From: CAZJRB01 sp964547995
Lineage (GTDB): Bacteria; Planctomycetota; Planctomycetia; Pirellulales; Thermoguttaceae
DNA: 16,543 nucleotides
Assembly (NCBI GenBank): GCA_964547995.1
Contig: CAZJRB010000145.1
Coordinates: 1-16,543, forward strand
Direction: 5' to 3'
The notes below the pieces were generated by a model. That model made no database searches and was not told the DNA's origin. It saw only the letters and a list, made by a program, of their open reading frames with translations. A program made the translations under genes and the position numbers. Positions 1-7,774 of this stretch are shown here, one piece after another (the first letter of the stretch is position 1; each line of letters opens with the position of its first letter).

Positions 1-116
1 CTACGTGAAATCCGACCGATGGAACGCCATGTGGACACAATACAAACGGATCGAATGGCAACATTCCCCATGCAACACTACGTAGAAACGAGCCTGCACC
101 GTAAAAAAGTAAACCA
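1..116. other. Upstream region of the GH95 gene
   Basis: This short AT-richer stretch lies in front of the GH95 reading frame. I see no convincing -35/-10 pair and no Shine-Dalgarno sequence; the bases just before the ATG are A-rich. A small palindrome, CTACGTAG, lies near position 78-86. The true promoter may be here in a non-canonical form or outside the window, and no gene is supported. Confidence 0.3.
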
Positions 117-1745
117 ATGACAGCCAAATGTGATCGCTCGAAAGTTGCAGGGTTGGGTGCGGTGTTGGCCGTCGTTCTTCCGGCCATCGTCGGACAAGTC
201 GCACAAGTCGTCCTGGCAGGCGAGACGGCTGAAAACGAAACACGCAAGGAAGCAGATCGGGCACTTACGCTCTGGTATGCACAGCCGGCAACTGCATGGA
301 CCGAGGCACTGCCGATCGGCAACGGGCGGCTCGGGACGATGGTGTTCGGGGGCGTCGGGCAGGAGCATCTTCAGCTCAACGAAGACACTCTCTGGAGCGG
401 CGGCCCCCACTGCTACGACAACCCGGATGCGCACCGGCACCTTGCCGCAGCTCGAAAAGCCATCGAGCAAGGCGAGTTCGCCGGTGCGCAGGCAACCGCG
501 CAGAAGATGCTCGGCAGGCCCAAATACCAGCAAGCGTATCTGCCGCTGGGCGACCTGTTTCTCAACTTCCCGAAGAGCGAATACCCGAGCGAATACCGTC
601 GCGAGTTGAATATGCGCGGCGCCGTGGCCGAGGTCACGTACCGCATCGGCGGCGCGCGCTTCACACGAAAGGTCTTCGCGTCCTGTCCAGACCAGGCAAT
701 CGTGATGCGACTCGAGTGCGACAAGCCGGGGCGGATCACGTTTGACCTGTCGATGAAAAGCCCCCATCCCTCGAAGTCCCAAACGATCTCGGACGACACG
801 CTGTCGATGGCAGGCCGCGTCGGGCCGCGCGAGGAAACCCGGTTGATCGGGCCATGGAAGGGCCAGGGGCTCCGGTTCGAGGCCCGTGTCCGTGTCGCGG
901 CTGACGGCGGAAAGGTCGTCGCCGGGGGCGATAATATCTCCGTGAAGGACGCCGACGCAGCAACGCTCTTCTATGTGGCGGCAACCAGTTACGTGAATCA
1001 CCGGGACATCGGCGGCGACCCGACGGCGAAGGTCGAGAAATACCTCGCCGGCGTCAAAGGCAAATCGTTCGAGCAGCTCTACAAGAGCCACGTCGACGAC
1101 CATGCAGAACTCTTTGGCCGCGTGTCGATCGACCTTGGCGGAAAAGCGGCCGCGGCCGGGCCGACCGACGAGCGGCTCAAGCGCGTCGCCGAGGGCGCCG
1201 CCGATCCGCTTCTGGCCGCACAGCTTTTCCAGTATGGCCGCTATCTGATGATCGCCGGCTCGCGGCCCGGCACACAGCCGCTGAACCTGCAGGGCATCTG
1301 GAACGACAAGGTCAAGCCGCCCTGGGGAAGCAAGTACACCATCAACATCAACATCCAGATGAACTACTGGGTGGCGGAGGTCTGCAACCTCAGCGAGTGT
1401 CACGAGCCGCTGTTACGCATGATCGGCGAGTTGCAGGAGCCGGGAGCGAGCACGGCAAAGGTCCACTACAAGGCCGGCGGCTGGGTCGCCCATCACAACA
1501 CGGACCTGTGGCGAGGCACGGCCCCGGTCGACGGCGCGCAGTGGGGAATGTGGCAGACCGGCGGAGCGTGGCTCTGCGGGCACCTTTGGGAACACTATCT
1601 CTACACCGGCGACACCGGACATCTGAAGAAGTCGTATCCGGTCCTCAAGGGTGCGGCCGAGTTCTTCCTGGATTTCCTCGTCGAAAACAAGGACGGTTGC
1701 CTGATTACCTCGCCGTCGCTCTCGCCCGAGCACAGCCACGGCGGC

Positions 1746-1811
1746 GGGGTCGAGGGCGGCCTCAGCTTGGGGCGCCGGGGTCGAGGGCGGCCTCAGCTTG
1801 GGGCGCCGGGG
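1746..1811 (+). repeat. Perfect 31-bp tandem duplication inside the GH95 gene
   Basis: Copy 1 spans 1746-1776 and copy 2 spans 1777-1807, without a mismatch; the first four bases of a third copy (GGGG) follow at 1808-1811. The unit begins GGGGTCGAGG and ends GGGGCGCC. Since 31 is not a multiple of three, the duplication moves the frame by one base. It sits between the SPEH and CSGPTMD motifs of the fucosidase. Deleting either copy rejoins the two halves of the gene in frame. Confidence 0.95.
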
Positions 1812-1838
1812 CCCCACGATCTGTTCAGGCCCCACGAT
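1810..1838 (+). repeat. 11-bp direct repeat with 18-bp period next to the frameshift
   Basis: GGCCCCACGAT occurs at 1810-1820 and again at 1828-1838. The 18-bp offset is in frame, so the restored protein reads GPTICSGPTMD. The second GPT belongs to the conserved CSGPTMD family motif; the first looks like an extra copy. Together with the adjacent 31-bp duplication it marks this spot as prone to slippage. Confidence 0.6.
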
Positions 1839-2685
1839 GGACATGCAGATCTTGCGAGACCTTTTCGGCAGTTGCATCGAGGCATCGAAGATATTGGACA
1901 TCGACGGAGAATTCCGCGCAAGACTGACGAAAACGCGGGAGCGTCTCGCCCTCATGAAGATCGGCCGGCACGGCCAGCTTCAGGAATGGCTCGTCGATTG
2001 GGATAATCCCGAGGACAAGCACGGCCACGTGTCGCACTTGTACGGACTGTATCCGAGTTGCCAGATCAATCGTCGCGACACCCCAGAGCTGTTTGCCGCG
2101 GCGCGGACGTCGCTGATCCATCGGGGAAAACACGGCGGATGGCCCGGTGCTTGGGGGATGTGTCTGTGGGCACGCTTGGGCGACGGCAATCGCGCCCACG
2201 ATATCCTCGTCAACCATGTCATGCCGGTCCTCAACGAAAATCTGTTCAACTCCCGGCGGGTCTACCAAATCGACGCCAACTTCGGTGCGACGGCCGGCAT
2301 CGCCGAGATGCTCCTGCAAAGCCACGGCGGCGAAATCCAGCTTCTGCCCGCGCTGCCGAAAGCCTGGGCGGCAGGCAGCGTCCAAGGTCTTCGCGCACGT
2401 GGCGGTTTCGAGGTCGACATGGTGTGGAAGGATGGAAAACTGACCGGGAGCACCATTCGATCACACCTGGGGCGACCGTGCAGAATCCGCACGAATTCTC
2501 CGCTGAGAGTCGTCTCCGGCGGCAAGGAAATCGCACTCTCAGGACCCGAATCGTCGATTGTCGAGTTCGAGACGCGTCGAGGAGAATCCTATCGGCTGTT
2601 GCCCGGCGCCAACGCATCGCGCCGGTAGGTCAAAATAGCCTCGGACAGGTTCGCGGCCGCTCAGGAACGTACGACTCGCGGAGCA

Positions 2686-3447
2686 CTACGGGAGTTCGCG
2701 GATTTTCAAACCCTTGAACTCGACGGGTGCTCCTTCCGATTCGAGGCAGAGATACCCGACCTTAGGCTCGCAACCGGTGCCACCCGACACTTCCTCTCCG
2801 TTGACCCACAATCGCACCTCGCCGTTGATGCAGCGGACGTAGTAGTGGTTCCACTGGTCCACGCCCTTGCTCAGATTCTTTGACGGGAAACTGCGTTTGC
2901 CATTGGGTGCCACGGGCGGGAAAGGCTTCATTCGTGAACGCCCGACGGGAAAGACATCGCCGTGGGAGGTGAACCAGTCGGACGGCTTCTTGTGTTTCTT
3001 CTCGTATTGCTCGGCGTAGCCCAGATCGAGCACCTGAACCTCGATGCCGTGAGGCAGACCGGGGCGGCCGGCTTCGCTGAGCCGCTTGACCGATTCGTCG
3101 GTGGTCCAGACGAAGATGCCGGAGTTGCCGCCTTTGCGGCGGTGGCGCCACTGGCAGACGAGTTCGAAATTGGTGTAACGTTTTTGTGTGCGCATCACGC
3201 CCGTCGGCTTTCCGGTGCAGTAAAGAACACCATCTTTCCAGGTCCACGTATCCTCGGCACAGTTGACGTTGACGAAGTCGTCCTCGCCAAGCGGCGTCCA
3301 ATCCGGACCCGTGCCGTCGATGAACGCCTTCGGCTTGGCCGGTTCCTTATCTGCGCCTACTGCCGGGACGATCATCCCTACCGCAGCGATCGCCACCCCT
3401 GCTGCCCCCAGCATGAAACGAAGCAAACGTGTTTTGTTTGAATTCAT
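2686..3447 (-). CDS. Exported DUF1080 / 3-keto-disaccharide hydrolase family protein
   Basis: This 253-residue protein has a signal peptide (positive start, hydrophobic residues 11-31, likely cleavage after AVGA at 32) followed by one concanavalin-like beta-sandwich domain of the DUF1080 family (PF06439). Visible family motifs are NFELVCQW with GGNSGIFVW (93-114), GIEVQVLD (134-141), WNHYYVRCINGEVRLWVNG (199-217) and GYLCLESEGAPVEFKGLKIR (231-250). Some members hydrolyse 3-keto-glycosides; many planctomycete copies are uncharacterised, so the substrate here is not known. The start is supported by an AAGAGG Shine-Dalgarno (3454-3459) six bases upstream. The gene converges on the GH95 gene with 57 bp between them and has its own promoter candidate at 3559-3588. 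Confidence 0.88.
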   Translation of the reverse strand: MNSNKTRLLRFMLGAAGVAIAAVGMIVPAVGADKEPAKPKAFIDGTGPDWTPLGEDDFVNVNCAEDTWTWKDGVLYCTGKPTGVMRTQKRYTNFELVCQWRHRRKGGNSGIFVWTTDESVKRLSEAGRPGLPHGIEVQVLDLGYAEQYEKKHKKPSDWFTSHGDVFPVGRSRMKPFPPVAPNGKRSFPSKNLSKGVDQWNHYYVRCINGEVRLWVNGEEVSGGTGCEPKVGYLCLESEGAPVEFKGLKIRELP

Positions 3448-3558
3448 AGTAAACCTCTTTTCGCAGGTTAGATGTGTTCGAGCGGCTCATTCACGGTCGC
3501 GGCGTGCCGCGCCGCGTGGCCCCGGGCGGTTCTCCCGGCTGCCGGTCGGCCGCCAGCT

Positions 3559-3588
3559 AGTATCTCGCACCGTGGATGGAGATGTCAA
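3559..3588 (-). promoter_or_regulatory. Candidate sigma70-type promoter of the DUF1080 gene
   Basis: Read on the minus strand there is a perfect TTGACA (3583-3588), an 18-bp spacer and GATACT (3559-3564, four of six consensus positions). It lies about 110 bp upstream of the start codon, leaving a GC-rich leader. This is inferred from motif match only. Confidence 0.45.
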
Positions 3589-3630
3589 GGGCCGCAACCT
3601 CATTTGTCGATAATAACAACCGGGGCGTAG

Positions 3631-3660
3631 TTGACAAAACCTCCCGCCCGGCGGTAGACT
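3631..3660 (+). promoter_or_regulatory. Candidate sigma70-type promoter of the EF-hand hydrolase gene
   Basis: A perfect TTGACA (3631-3636), an 18-bp spacer and TAGACT (3655-3660, four of six) lie about 40 bp before the ATG at 3701. It is back to back with the promoter candidate of the DUF1080 gene, so both genes could share a regulator binding between or across them. Confidence 0.5.
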
Positions 3661-3700
3661 GCCGGCTTGTCAACCGTACTTCTACAATGGGAGGGCTGCC

Positions 3701-4912
3701 ATGATCCGTTCTTGCTGTTCCTTTCTCGTTGTCGGGCTCTTGGCGGCCGGTTGTGCCGATCTTGCGCGGGCACAACCGAAGGAACGGCCGGACCGCAGCC
3801 GCGGACAAAAACCCGGTCGGCAAGCCGGCGAGCGGCCCGATCGGTTCTTGCAGTGGGACAAGAACAAGGACGGCAAACTGACTCGGGACGAGCTGCCGCA
3901 GCAGCTCCGGGGAAACTTCGGCCGCGTCGATACCGATAAAGACGGGTTTATCTCCCGCGACGAGCACAACGCAGTCGTGCGCCGCAACCGCCAGCGCCGG
4001 GGTGCGGGGACGCAGCAGCCGCCGAAGATCGAGGGCGTCGAAGCGAAGATGGACATCCCTTATGCGGATACCGACAACCCGAAGCAGCGGCTCGATCTCT
4101 TTCTGCCCAAAGAGCGGAAGACCGACAAGCCGCTGCCGGTCGTCGCATTCATCCATGGCGGCGGATGGCGAGGCGGGGACAAACGCGGCGGCGGACGAAT
4201 GGTCGCCCCCTACGTCCAAACCGGCGACTACGCCGGGGCGTCGATCGGATACCGCCTAAGCGGCGAAGCCATCTGGCCCGCGCAAATCCACGACTGCAAG
4301 GCCGCCGTCCGATGGCTCAAGGCCCATGCCAAAGAGCACAACCTCGACCCCGACCGGATCGCCGTCTGGGGCTCCTCGGCCGGAGGACATCTCGTCGCCA
4401 TGCTCGGCGTTACCGGCGACGTCAAGGAACTCGAAGGCAAGCTGGGCGAACACACCGACCAAGACAGCCGCGTGGCATATGTCGTCGATTGGTTCGGCCC
4501 GACGGAGTTGTTGACGATGAAGGATTTCCCCAGCAACATCGACCACGACAATGCCAAATCGCCCGAATCGCTCTTAATCGGCGGGGCAATCCAGGAGAAC
4601 AAAGAGGCCGCCAAAAACGCGTCGCCGATCACCTACGTCTCGAAGGGCGATTCCCCGATCCTGATCATGCACGGCACTGAGGACAAGCTGGTTCCCTACA
4701 AGCAGTCCGAGCAATTCGATGCCGCGCTTGCGAAGGCCAAGGTCCCGTCGGTCTTCATCCCCATCCAAGGCGCCGGCCACGGGCGCTTCAACAACCCCGA
4801 AGTCAACCGGCGCGTCACCCAGTTCCTCGAACGACACCTGCTGGGCAAGAAGGTCGATATCTCCACCGATCCGATCACGGTTAGAGCCGCACCGCGAAAA
4901 CCACGGCGATAG
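3701..4912 (+). CDS. Exported EF-hand and alpha/beta hydrolase (esterase-like) fusion
   Basis: This 403-residue protein likely cleaves ester bonds outside the cytoplasm, for example acetyl or feruloyl groups on polysaccharides; the substrate is inferred. The N-terminus ends in a lipobox-like LAAGC (Cys18), so it may be a lipoprotein, although ARAQ around residue 25 could be a normal cleavage site. Two EF-hand loops follow, DKNKDGKLTRDE (53-64) and DTDKDGFISRDE (77-88), each with the usual Ca2+ ligand pattern. The hydrolase domain spans about 117-382. It has the oxyanion motif HGGG (152-155), nucleophile motif GSSAG (224-228, Ser226), probable acid Asp328 in HGTEDKLVP and probable His360 in GAGHG. 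A good Shine-Dalgarno, GGAGG (3690-3694), sits six bases before the ATG. The basic C-terminal tail (RKPRR) is of unknown role. Confidence 0.9.
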   Translation: MIRSCCSFLVVGLLAAGCADLARAQPKERPDRSRGQKPGRQAGERPDRFLQWDKNKDGKLTRDELPQQLRGNFGRVDTDKDGFISRDEHNAVVRRNRQRRGAGTQQPPKIEGVEAKMDIPYADTDNPKQRLDLFLPKERKTDKPLPVVAFIHGGGWRGGDKRGGGRMVAPYVQTGDYAGASIGYRLSGEAIWPAQIHDCKAAVRWLKAHAKEHNLDPDRIAVWGSSAGGHLVAMLGVTGDVKELEGKLGEHTDQDSRVAYVVDWFGPTELLTMKDFPSNIDHDNAKSPESLLIGGAIQENKEAAKNASPITYVSKGDSPILIMHGTEDKLVPYKQSEQFDAALAKAKVPSVFIPIQGAGHGRFNNPEVNRRVTQFLERHLLGKKVDISTDPITVRAAPRKPRR

Positions 4913-4926
4913 CGGGTGCTCGCAAC

Positions 4927-4966
4927 GCGCCAGGGTTTGGCGCCTTGGAGTTCACTTTCTTTTCTT
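4927..4966 (+). terminator. Possible terminator after the EF-hand hydrolase gene
   Basis: GCGCCA (4927-4932) pairs with TGGCGC (4938-4943) across a 5-base loop, and a T-rich stretch follows at 4951-4966. The stem is short and the T-run is not directly attached, so this is a weak call placed 15 bp past the stop codon. Confidence 0.3.
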
Positions 4967-5032
4967 GACGGCGGCTCCCCGAGTGTTTCCATGAACCACC
5001 GCGACCGAACCGGAAATGGACCGGCGTTCTGT

Positions 5033-5230
5033 TCATCCCGGCCGTGCGAAATGGACGGCCGATGCCCAGGCTTTGGTCTTGGTCGGGGCCACGGAAAGAA
5101 TTGTGTGGCCGTTCCGCCCGGTTGCAATGACCAGCCGTTGCGGTTGTCCGCTGGAATTCTTCCAGGACTCGCCCTTGCTGGAGTATCCTAACTCCACCAA
5201 GAGTTGGCGGTAGAAATCGATAGCACTCAT
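5033..5230 (-). CDS. Possible small protein of unknown function (65 residues)
   Basis: I do not recognise this protein. An ATG at 5230 opens a 65-residue frame. It begins MSAIDFYRQLLVELGYSS, which could be an amphipathic helix, and then has a beta-rich-looking part with RLVIATGRNGHTILSVAPT and a Trp near the end. Codon third positions are mostly G or C, like the neighbouring real genes, which favours coding. Against it, there is no Shine-Dalgarno (a pyrimidine tract precedes the ATG) and no recognised domain. It could also be a remnant of a longer gene. The same frame stays open upstream to 5440, but the upstream part looks non-coding. Confidence 0.4.
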   Translation of the reverse strand: MSAIDFYRQLLVELGYSSKGESWKNSSGQPQRLVIATGRNGHTILSVAPTKTKAWASAVHFARPG

Positions 5231-5536
5231 TTTGAAAAGAAAGAAGAGAAAAGAAGAGCGTTGCCCTACAACTTCTATTTTACTCAAACCCGCATCCTGA
5301 TGCCAGCATTTTGTAAATAGAACCAGCTTGCAAGGCCGCAAGAAAAGAGGGCCCAGGTGGGCAATTGCCCGGCCCGAGCCCAAAGAATACTTTGAAGATA
5401 GCGTATCTGGCAGAAAGCCGCTATTGCACAACCGAGTCACCCCGTGCCCCCTCTATGTGAGGGCATTAGTTGCCGGGACACCCTGTTTTACCCGGTCATC
5501 GCCCGCTTTGGGTTGCTTTCGGCCGTTGTGGAGGCA
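5231..5536. other. Gene-free stretch between the small ORF and recJ
   Basis: This region is richer in AT than its surroundings. It holds a 25-base pure purine tract (5234-5258, G/A only on the plus strand) and a 12-bp palindrome (5359-5370). I see no RNA gene, no convincing coding frame and no clear promoter in it. It lies downstream of recJ, whose terminator I could not identify. Confidence 0.4.
5359..5370. repeat. Perfect 12-bp palindrome GGGCAATTGCCC
   Basis: This is a self-complementary site in non-coding DNA, about 130 bp upstream of the possible small ORF on the minus strand. It has the size of a simple regulator half-site pair, but no known operator is recognised and it could be chance. 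Confidence 0.3.
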
Positions 5537-7279
5537 TTACACCTCGGTCGGCTGCCAGTCTTCCAGGTGCAATTGAACACTCTGCCGGCCGCCGAAGACG
5601 TTGATCTTGGGGCGAAAGGCGACGTCGATCGTGCCCGCCTCGGCCAGATCGTCGGCCCAGTCGCCTCCGCCGAACGCGACGGCGCGGAGCACGATGCCGT
5701 GTTGCGAGAGCCGGAGATCGAGATGGTGACCTTCCTTGCCCATCGTTCGCGGCGGGTTCGCCAGGGTCACACCCGAGGCGCAGAGCACCGGCCGGGGATT
5801 ACCCTGCCCGAAAGGCTCGAGTCGCTCGATCTGGCAGACGGTCTCCAAGGTAAACGCGCTGAGCGGCGCCTCGGCGTCGATTGCGAGTCGGGCAACGCGT
5901 TCCTCTTCGCTGATTTCCCGCGCGGCAACTTCGCAAAACGCAGTGCGGAAAGCATCGATCCGGCTTTCCTCGATTTGGAGTCCGGCCGCGGCGACGTGCC
6001 CGCCGTGTCCCAGCAGAAACTCATCGCAGGCCGTCAACGCCGCGTGCAGATTGAACCCCGGCACGCTTCGCGCGGAACCGACGCCCGGTTTGATCCCCAC
6101 CTGGTCCCATGAGATCATCACGACCGGGCGATGATACTTCTCGGCGAGCCGCCCGGCGACGATCCCGATTACTCCCGGATGCCAGCCGCGGTCGGCCAGG
6201 ACAAGCGCCGCGTCTTCGGCCGGGTTGAACAGATCCTTGACCTGCTTGTTTGCGGTCCGCTGAATGCTCCGTTCGAGCGTTTGGCGATTGGCATTGAGTT
6301 CATCGATGTACTCGGCCAGTTCCCTGGCGCGGTCGGGCTTGTCGGTAACGAGCAGTTCGACGCCGAGTTGCGGCTGGCCGAGCCGGCCAGCGGCGTTCAG
6401 ACGCGGACCGATCACGTAGCCGATGTCCTCGCTGTCGAGCTTTCCCTTGCCGTGCAGTTGGGCGACCTTTATCAACGTGGAAATTCCCAAGGTCGGATAC
6501 TGCGACAGGCTTCGGAGTCCGTGGCAGACCAGCACGCGGTTCTCGTCGACCAGCGGGACGGCGTCGGCCACCGTTCCCATCGAGGCAAGGCCGACCGCTT
6601 GCATCAGGAAGTCTTTCATCCGCCGGCCGACTTTCTTGGCCCCGTCGGCCTGCTGGCAGAGTGCCCAAGCCAGTTTTAGTGCAACGCCGGAGCCGCTGAG
6701 GCCGCCGAACGGATAGTCGTTTCCCGGCAGTCGCGGGTGTACGATCACTTCCGCTTGAGGCAGCCTGTTGCCCGGCTCGTGGTGATCGGTGATGATCAAC
6801 TCCATTCCCGCCTCGCGGGCAACGGCCACCTCTTCGACGCTGCCGATTCCGCAATCCACGGTAATCATCAGATTTGTGCCTTCGGCGGCCTTCGCGCGGA
6901 TCGCCTCGCTGTTGAGCCCGTAGCCCTCGTCGATGCGATTGGGAATGTAGTATCGAGCGTCGGCGCCGAGCAACTTCAGACAAAGGACGAGCACGGCCGT
7001 ACCCGTCATGCCGTCGACGTCATAATCGCCGTAGACGGTGATCCGTTTTTTGTCGGCGATGGCGGCGTGGATTTTTCGGGCGGCGTCGGCGCAGCCCGGC
7101 AAGAGCTCGGGATCGCGCAGCGCGGTCAGCTTGGGTTCGAGAAAGACCTTCGCGTCTTTCGGGTCGGTAATCCCGCGGCAAATCAGTAATTGGGCCACAA
7201 GACCGGAAATGCCGGCCGATCGCGATAACGCAGCGATCCGATCGGGGTCGTGCGGGTGAATACGCCATCGCTTGGCCAT
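5537..7279 (-). CDS. recJ: Single-stranded-DNA-specific exonuclease RecJ
   Basis: RecJ degrades single-stranded DNA 5' to 3' in recombination repair and mismatch repair, in the cytoplasm. The 580-residue length is typical. The DHH phosphoesterase core is visible: DYDVDG (85-90), VDCGIGS (141-147), TDHH (164-167) and MGTVADAVPL (234-243), which carry the metal-binding Asp and His residues. GPRLNAAGRL (291-300), the DHHA1 motif GHGGHVAAAGL (424-434) and a C-terminal OB-fold region with LEPFGQGNPRP follow. The start codon lies 12 bp after the rpmG stop codon, with no clear Shine-Dalgarno, so translation coupled to or following rpmG in one transcript is likely. No key motif is missing. Confidence 0.96.
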   Translation of the reverse strand: MAKRWRIHPHDPDRIAALSRSAGISGLVAQLLICRGITDPKDAKVFLEPKLTALRDPELLPGCADAARKIHAAIADKKRITVYGDYDVDGMTGTAVLVLCLKLLGADARYYIPNRIDEGYGLNSEAIRAKAAEGTNLMITVDCGIGSVEEVAVAREAGMELIITDHHEPGNRLPQAEVIVHPRLPGNDYPFGGLSGSGVALKLAWALCQQADGAKKVGRRMKDFLMQAVGLASMGTVADAVPLVDENRVLVCHGLRSLSQYPTLGISTLIKVAQLHGKGKLDSEDIGYVIGPRLNAAGRLGQPQLGVELLVTDKPDRARELAEYIDELNANRQTLERSIQRTANKQVKDLFNPAEDAALVLADRGWHPGVIGIVAGRLAEKYHRPVVMISWDQVGIKPGVGSARSVPGFNLHAALTACDEFLLGHGGHVAAAGLQIEESRIDAFRTAFCEVAAREISEEERVARLAIDAEAPLSAFTLETVCQIERLEPFGQGNPRPVLCASGVTLANPPRTMGKEGHHLDLRLSQHGIVLRAVAFGGGDWADDLAEAGTIDVAFRPKINVFGGRQSVQLHLEDWQPTEV

Positions 7280-7291
7280 GGGACCGGGACG

Positions 7292-7456
7292 CTACTTCTT
7301 CTTCTCGACGTGTACCGTATGCCGTCGCAACCGGGGGCAGTATTTCTTCAACTTCAATTTCTCGCCGCCCGGCTTCCGGCGCACCACGTAGTTGTAGTCG
7401 CCCGTCTCTTCACACACGAGAAAGACCGTTTCCCCCTTTTTCTTACTCTTACCCAT
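7292..7456 (-). CDS. rpmG: Large ribosomal subunit protein bL33
   Basis: This small basic protein of 54 residues belongs to the 50S subunit. The sequence has ETGDYNYVVRRKPGGEKL followed by LKKYCPRLRRHTVHVEKKK, the L33 core and C-terminal pattern. There is only one Cys at each of the two places (Cys15 and Cys40) where zinc-binding L33 forms have a CxxC pair, so this is the zinc-independent type. I chose the ATG at 7456, giving MGKSKKKGE, because a GGGAG Shine-Dalgarno lies eight bases upstream; a TTG at 7474 in the same frame would place that motif inside the gene. It is the first gene of the rpmG-recJ transcript. Confidence 0.94.
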   Translation of the reverse strand: MGKSKKKGETVFLVCEETGDYNYVVRRKPGGEKLKLKKYCPRLRRHTVHVEKKK

Positions 7457-7491
7457 CCAGGAATCTCCCAACAAAAGAAGTGGAGAAATTT

Positions 7492-7519
7492 ATTCTACCC
7501 GGTTTGGCGGGATTGGAAA
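7492..7519 (-). promoter_or_regulatory. Candidate promoter of the rpmG-recJ operon
   Basis: On the minus strand, TTTCCA (7514-7519, four of six), a 16-bp spacer and TAGAAT (7492-7497, five of six) lie about 35 bp before the rpmG start. The spacing would give a short leader containing the GGGAG ribosome-binding site. This is inferred from motif match. Confidence 0.4.
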
Positions 7520-7706
7520 GCGGAAAGCAGCGAAAATGCTCTCGGAAGCCCGGCAGAGACGATGGAACATTTTTCACGCTGCCGGCACACACTACAGGGG
7601 GGAGGATTCAGGCTTGTAGCTGGTGAAGCTGAGGAAATTCGTCAACATGAGGGGCATCCGCCCCTGCTAGGGGGCCGCTTTCGGAAATAAATTGCCTCCC
7701 AAGACA

Positions 7707-7734
7707 TTGTTACGGGAATAAGGGGCGGTATATT
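7707..7734 (+). promoter_or_regulatory. Candidate promoter of the first toroid gene
   Basis: TTGTTA (7707-7712, four of six), a 16-bp spacer and TATATT (7729-7734, five of six) would start a transcript near 7741. That leaves a leader of about 170 bases before the ATG at 7915. This is inferred from motif match. Confidence 0.4.
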
Positions 7735-7774
7735 CCACGAATAGGAGGGCGAGTTCGTAGGAATGCCCCAAGTG

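Larger units (their letters stand above)
117..2628 (+). pseudogene. GH95-type alpha-L-fucosidase, frameshifted by a 31-bp tandem duplication
   Basis: The family hydrolyses terminal alpha-L-fucose from glycans, and a signal-peptide-like N-terminus (hydrophobic about residues 11-34) suggests export. The first frame (117-2006) carries the family hallmarks LPIGNGRLGTMVFGG (residues 65-79) and LQLNEDTLWSGGP (85-97). It also has NINIQMNYW at 410-418, whose N410 and N412 match the spacing of the catalytic Asn pair of Bifidobacterium AfcA, and SPSLSPE ending at E538, the likely general acid. Directly after this, a 31-bp tandem duplication shifts the frame. The rest continues in another frame to 2628 with GPTMDMQILRDLF and IDANFG, whose Asp is the likely second catalytic acid. 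Removing one 31-bp copy gives one 826-residue protein, a normal length for the family. No internal stop or other damage is visible, so the lesion is recent, phase-variable or an assembly error. As written, the product would be a 629-residue protein with a scrambled tail. Confidence 0.9.

Noticed and set aside
78..1403. Open frame of about 441 codons antisense to the GH95 gene
   Set aside because: It has no recognisable domain, and the opposite strand has clear GH95 motifs throughout.
7650..7665. AGGGGC/GCCCCT hairpin as a terminator
   Set aside because: No T-run follows on either strand, and no gene ends nearby on either side. It is mentioned only as part of the intergenic region.
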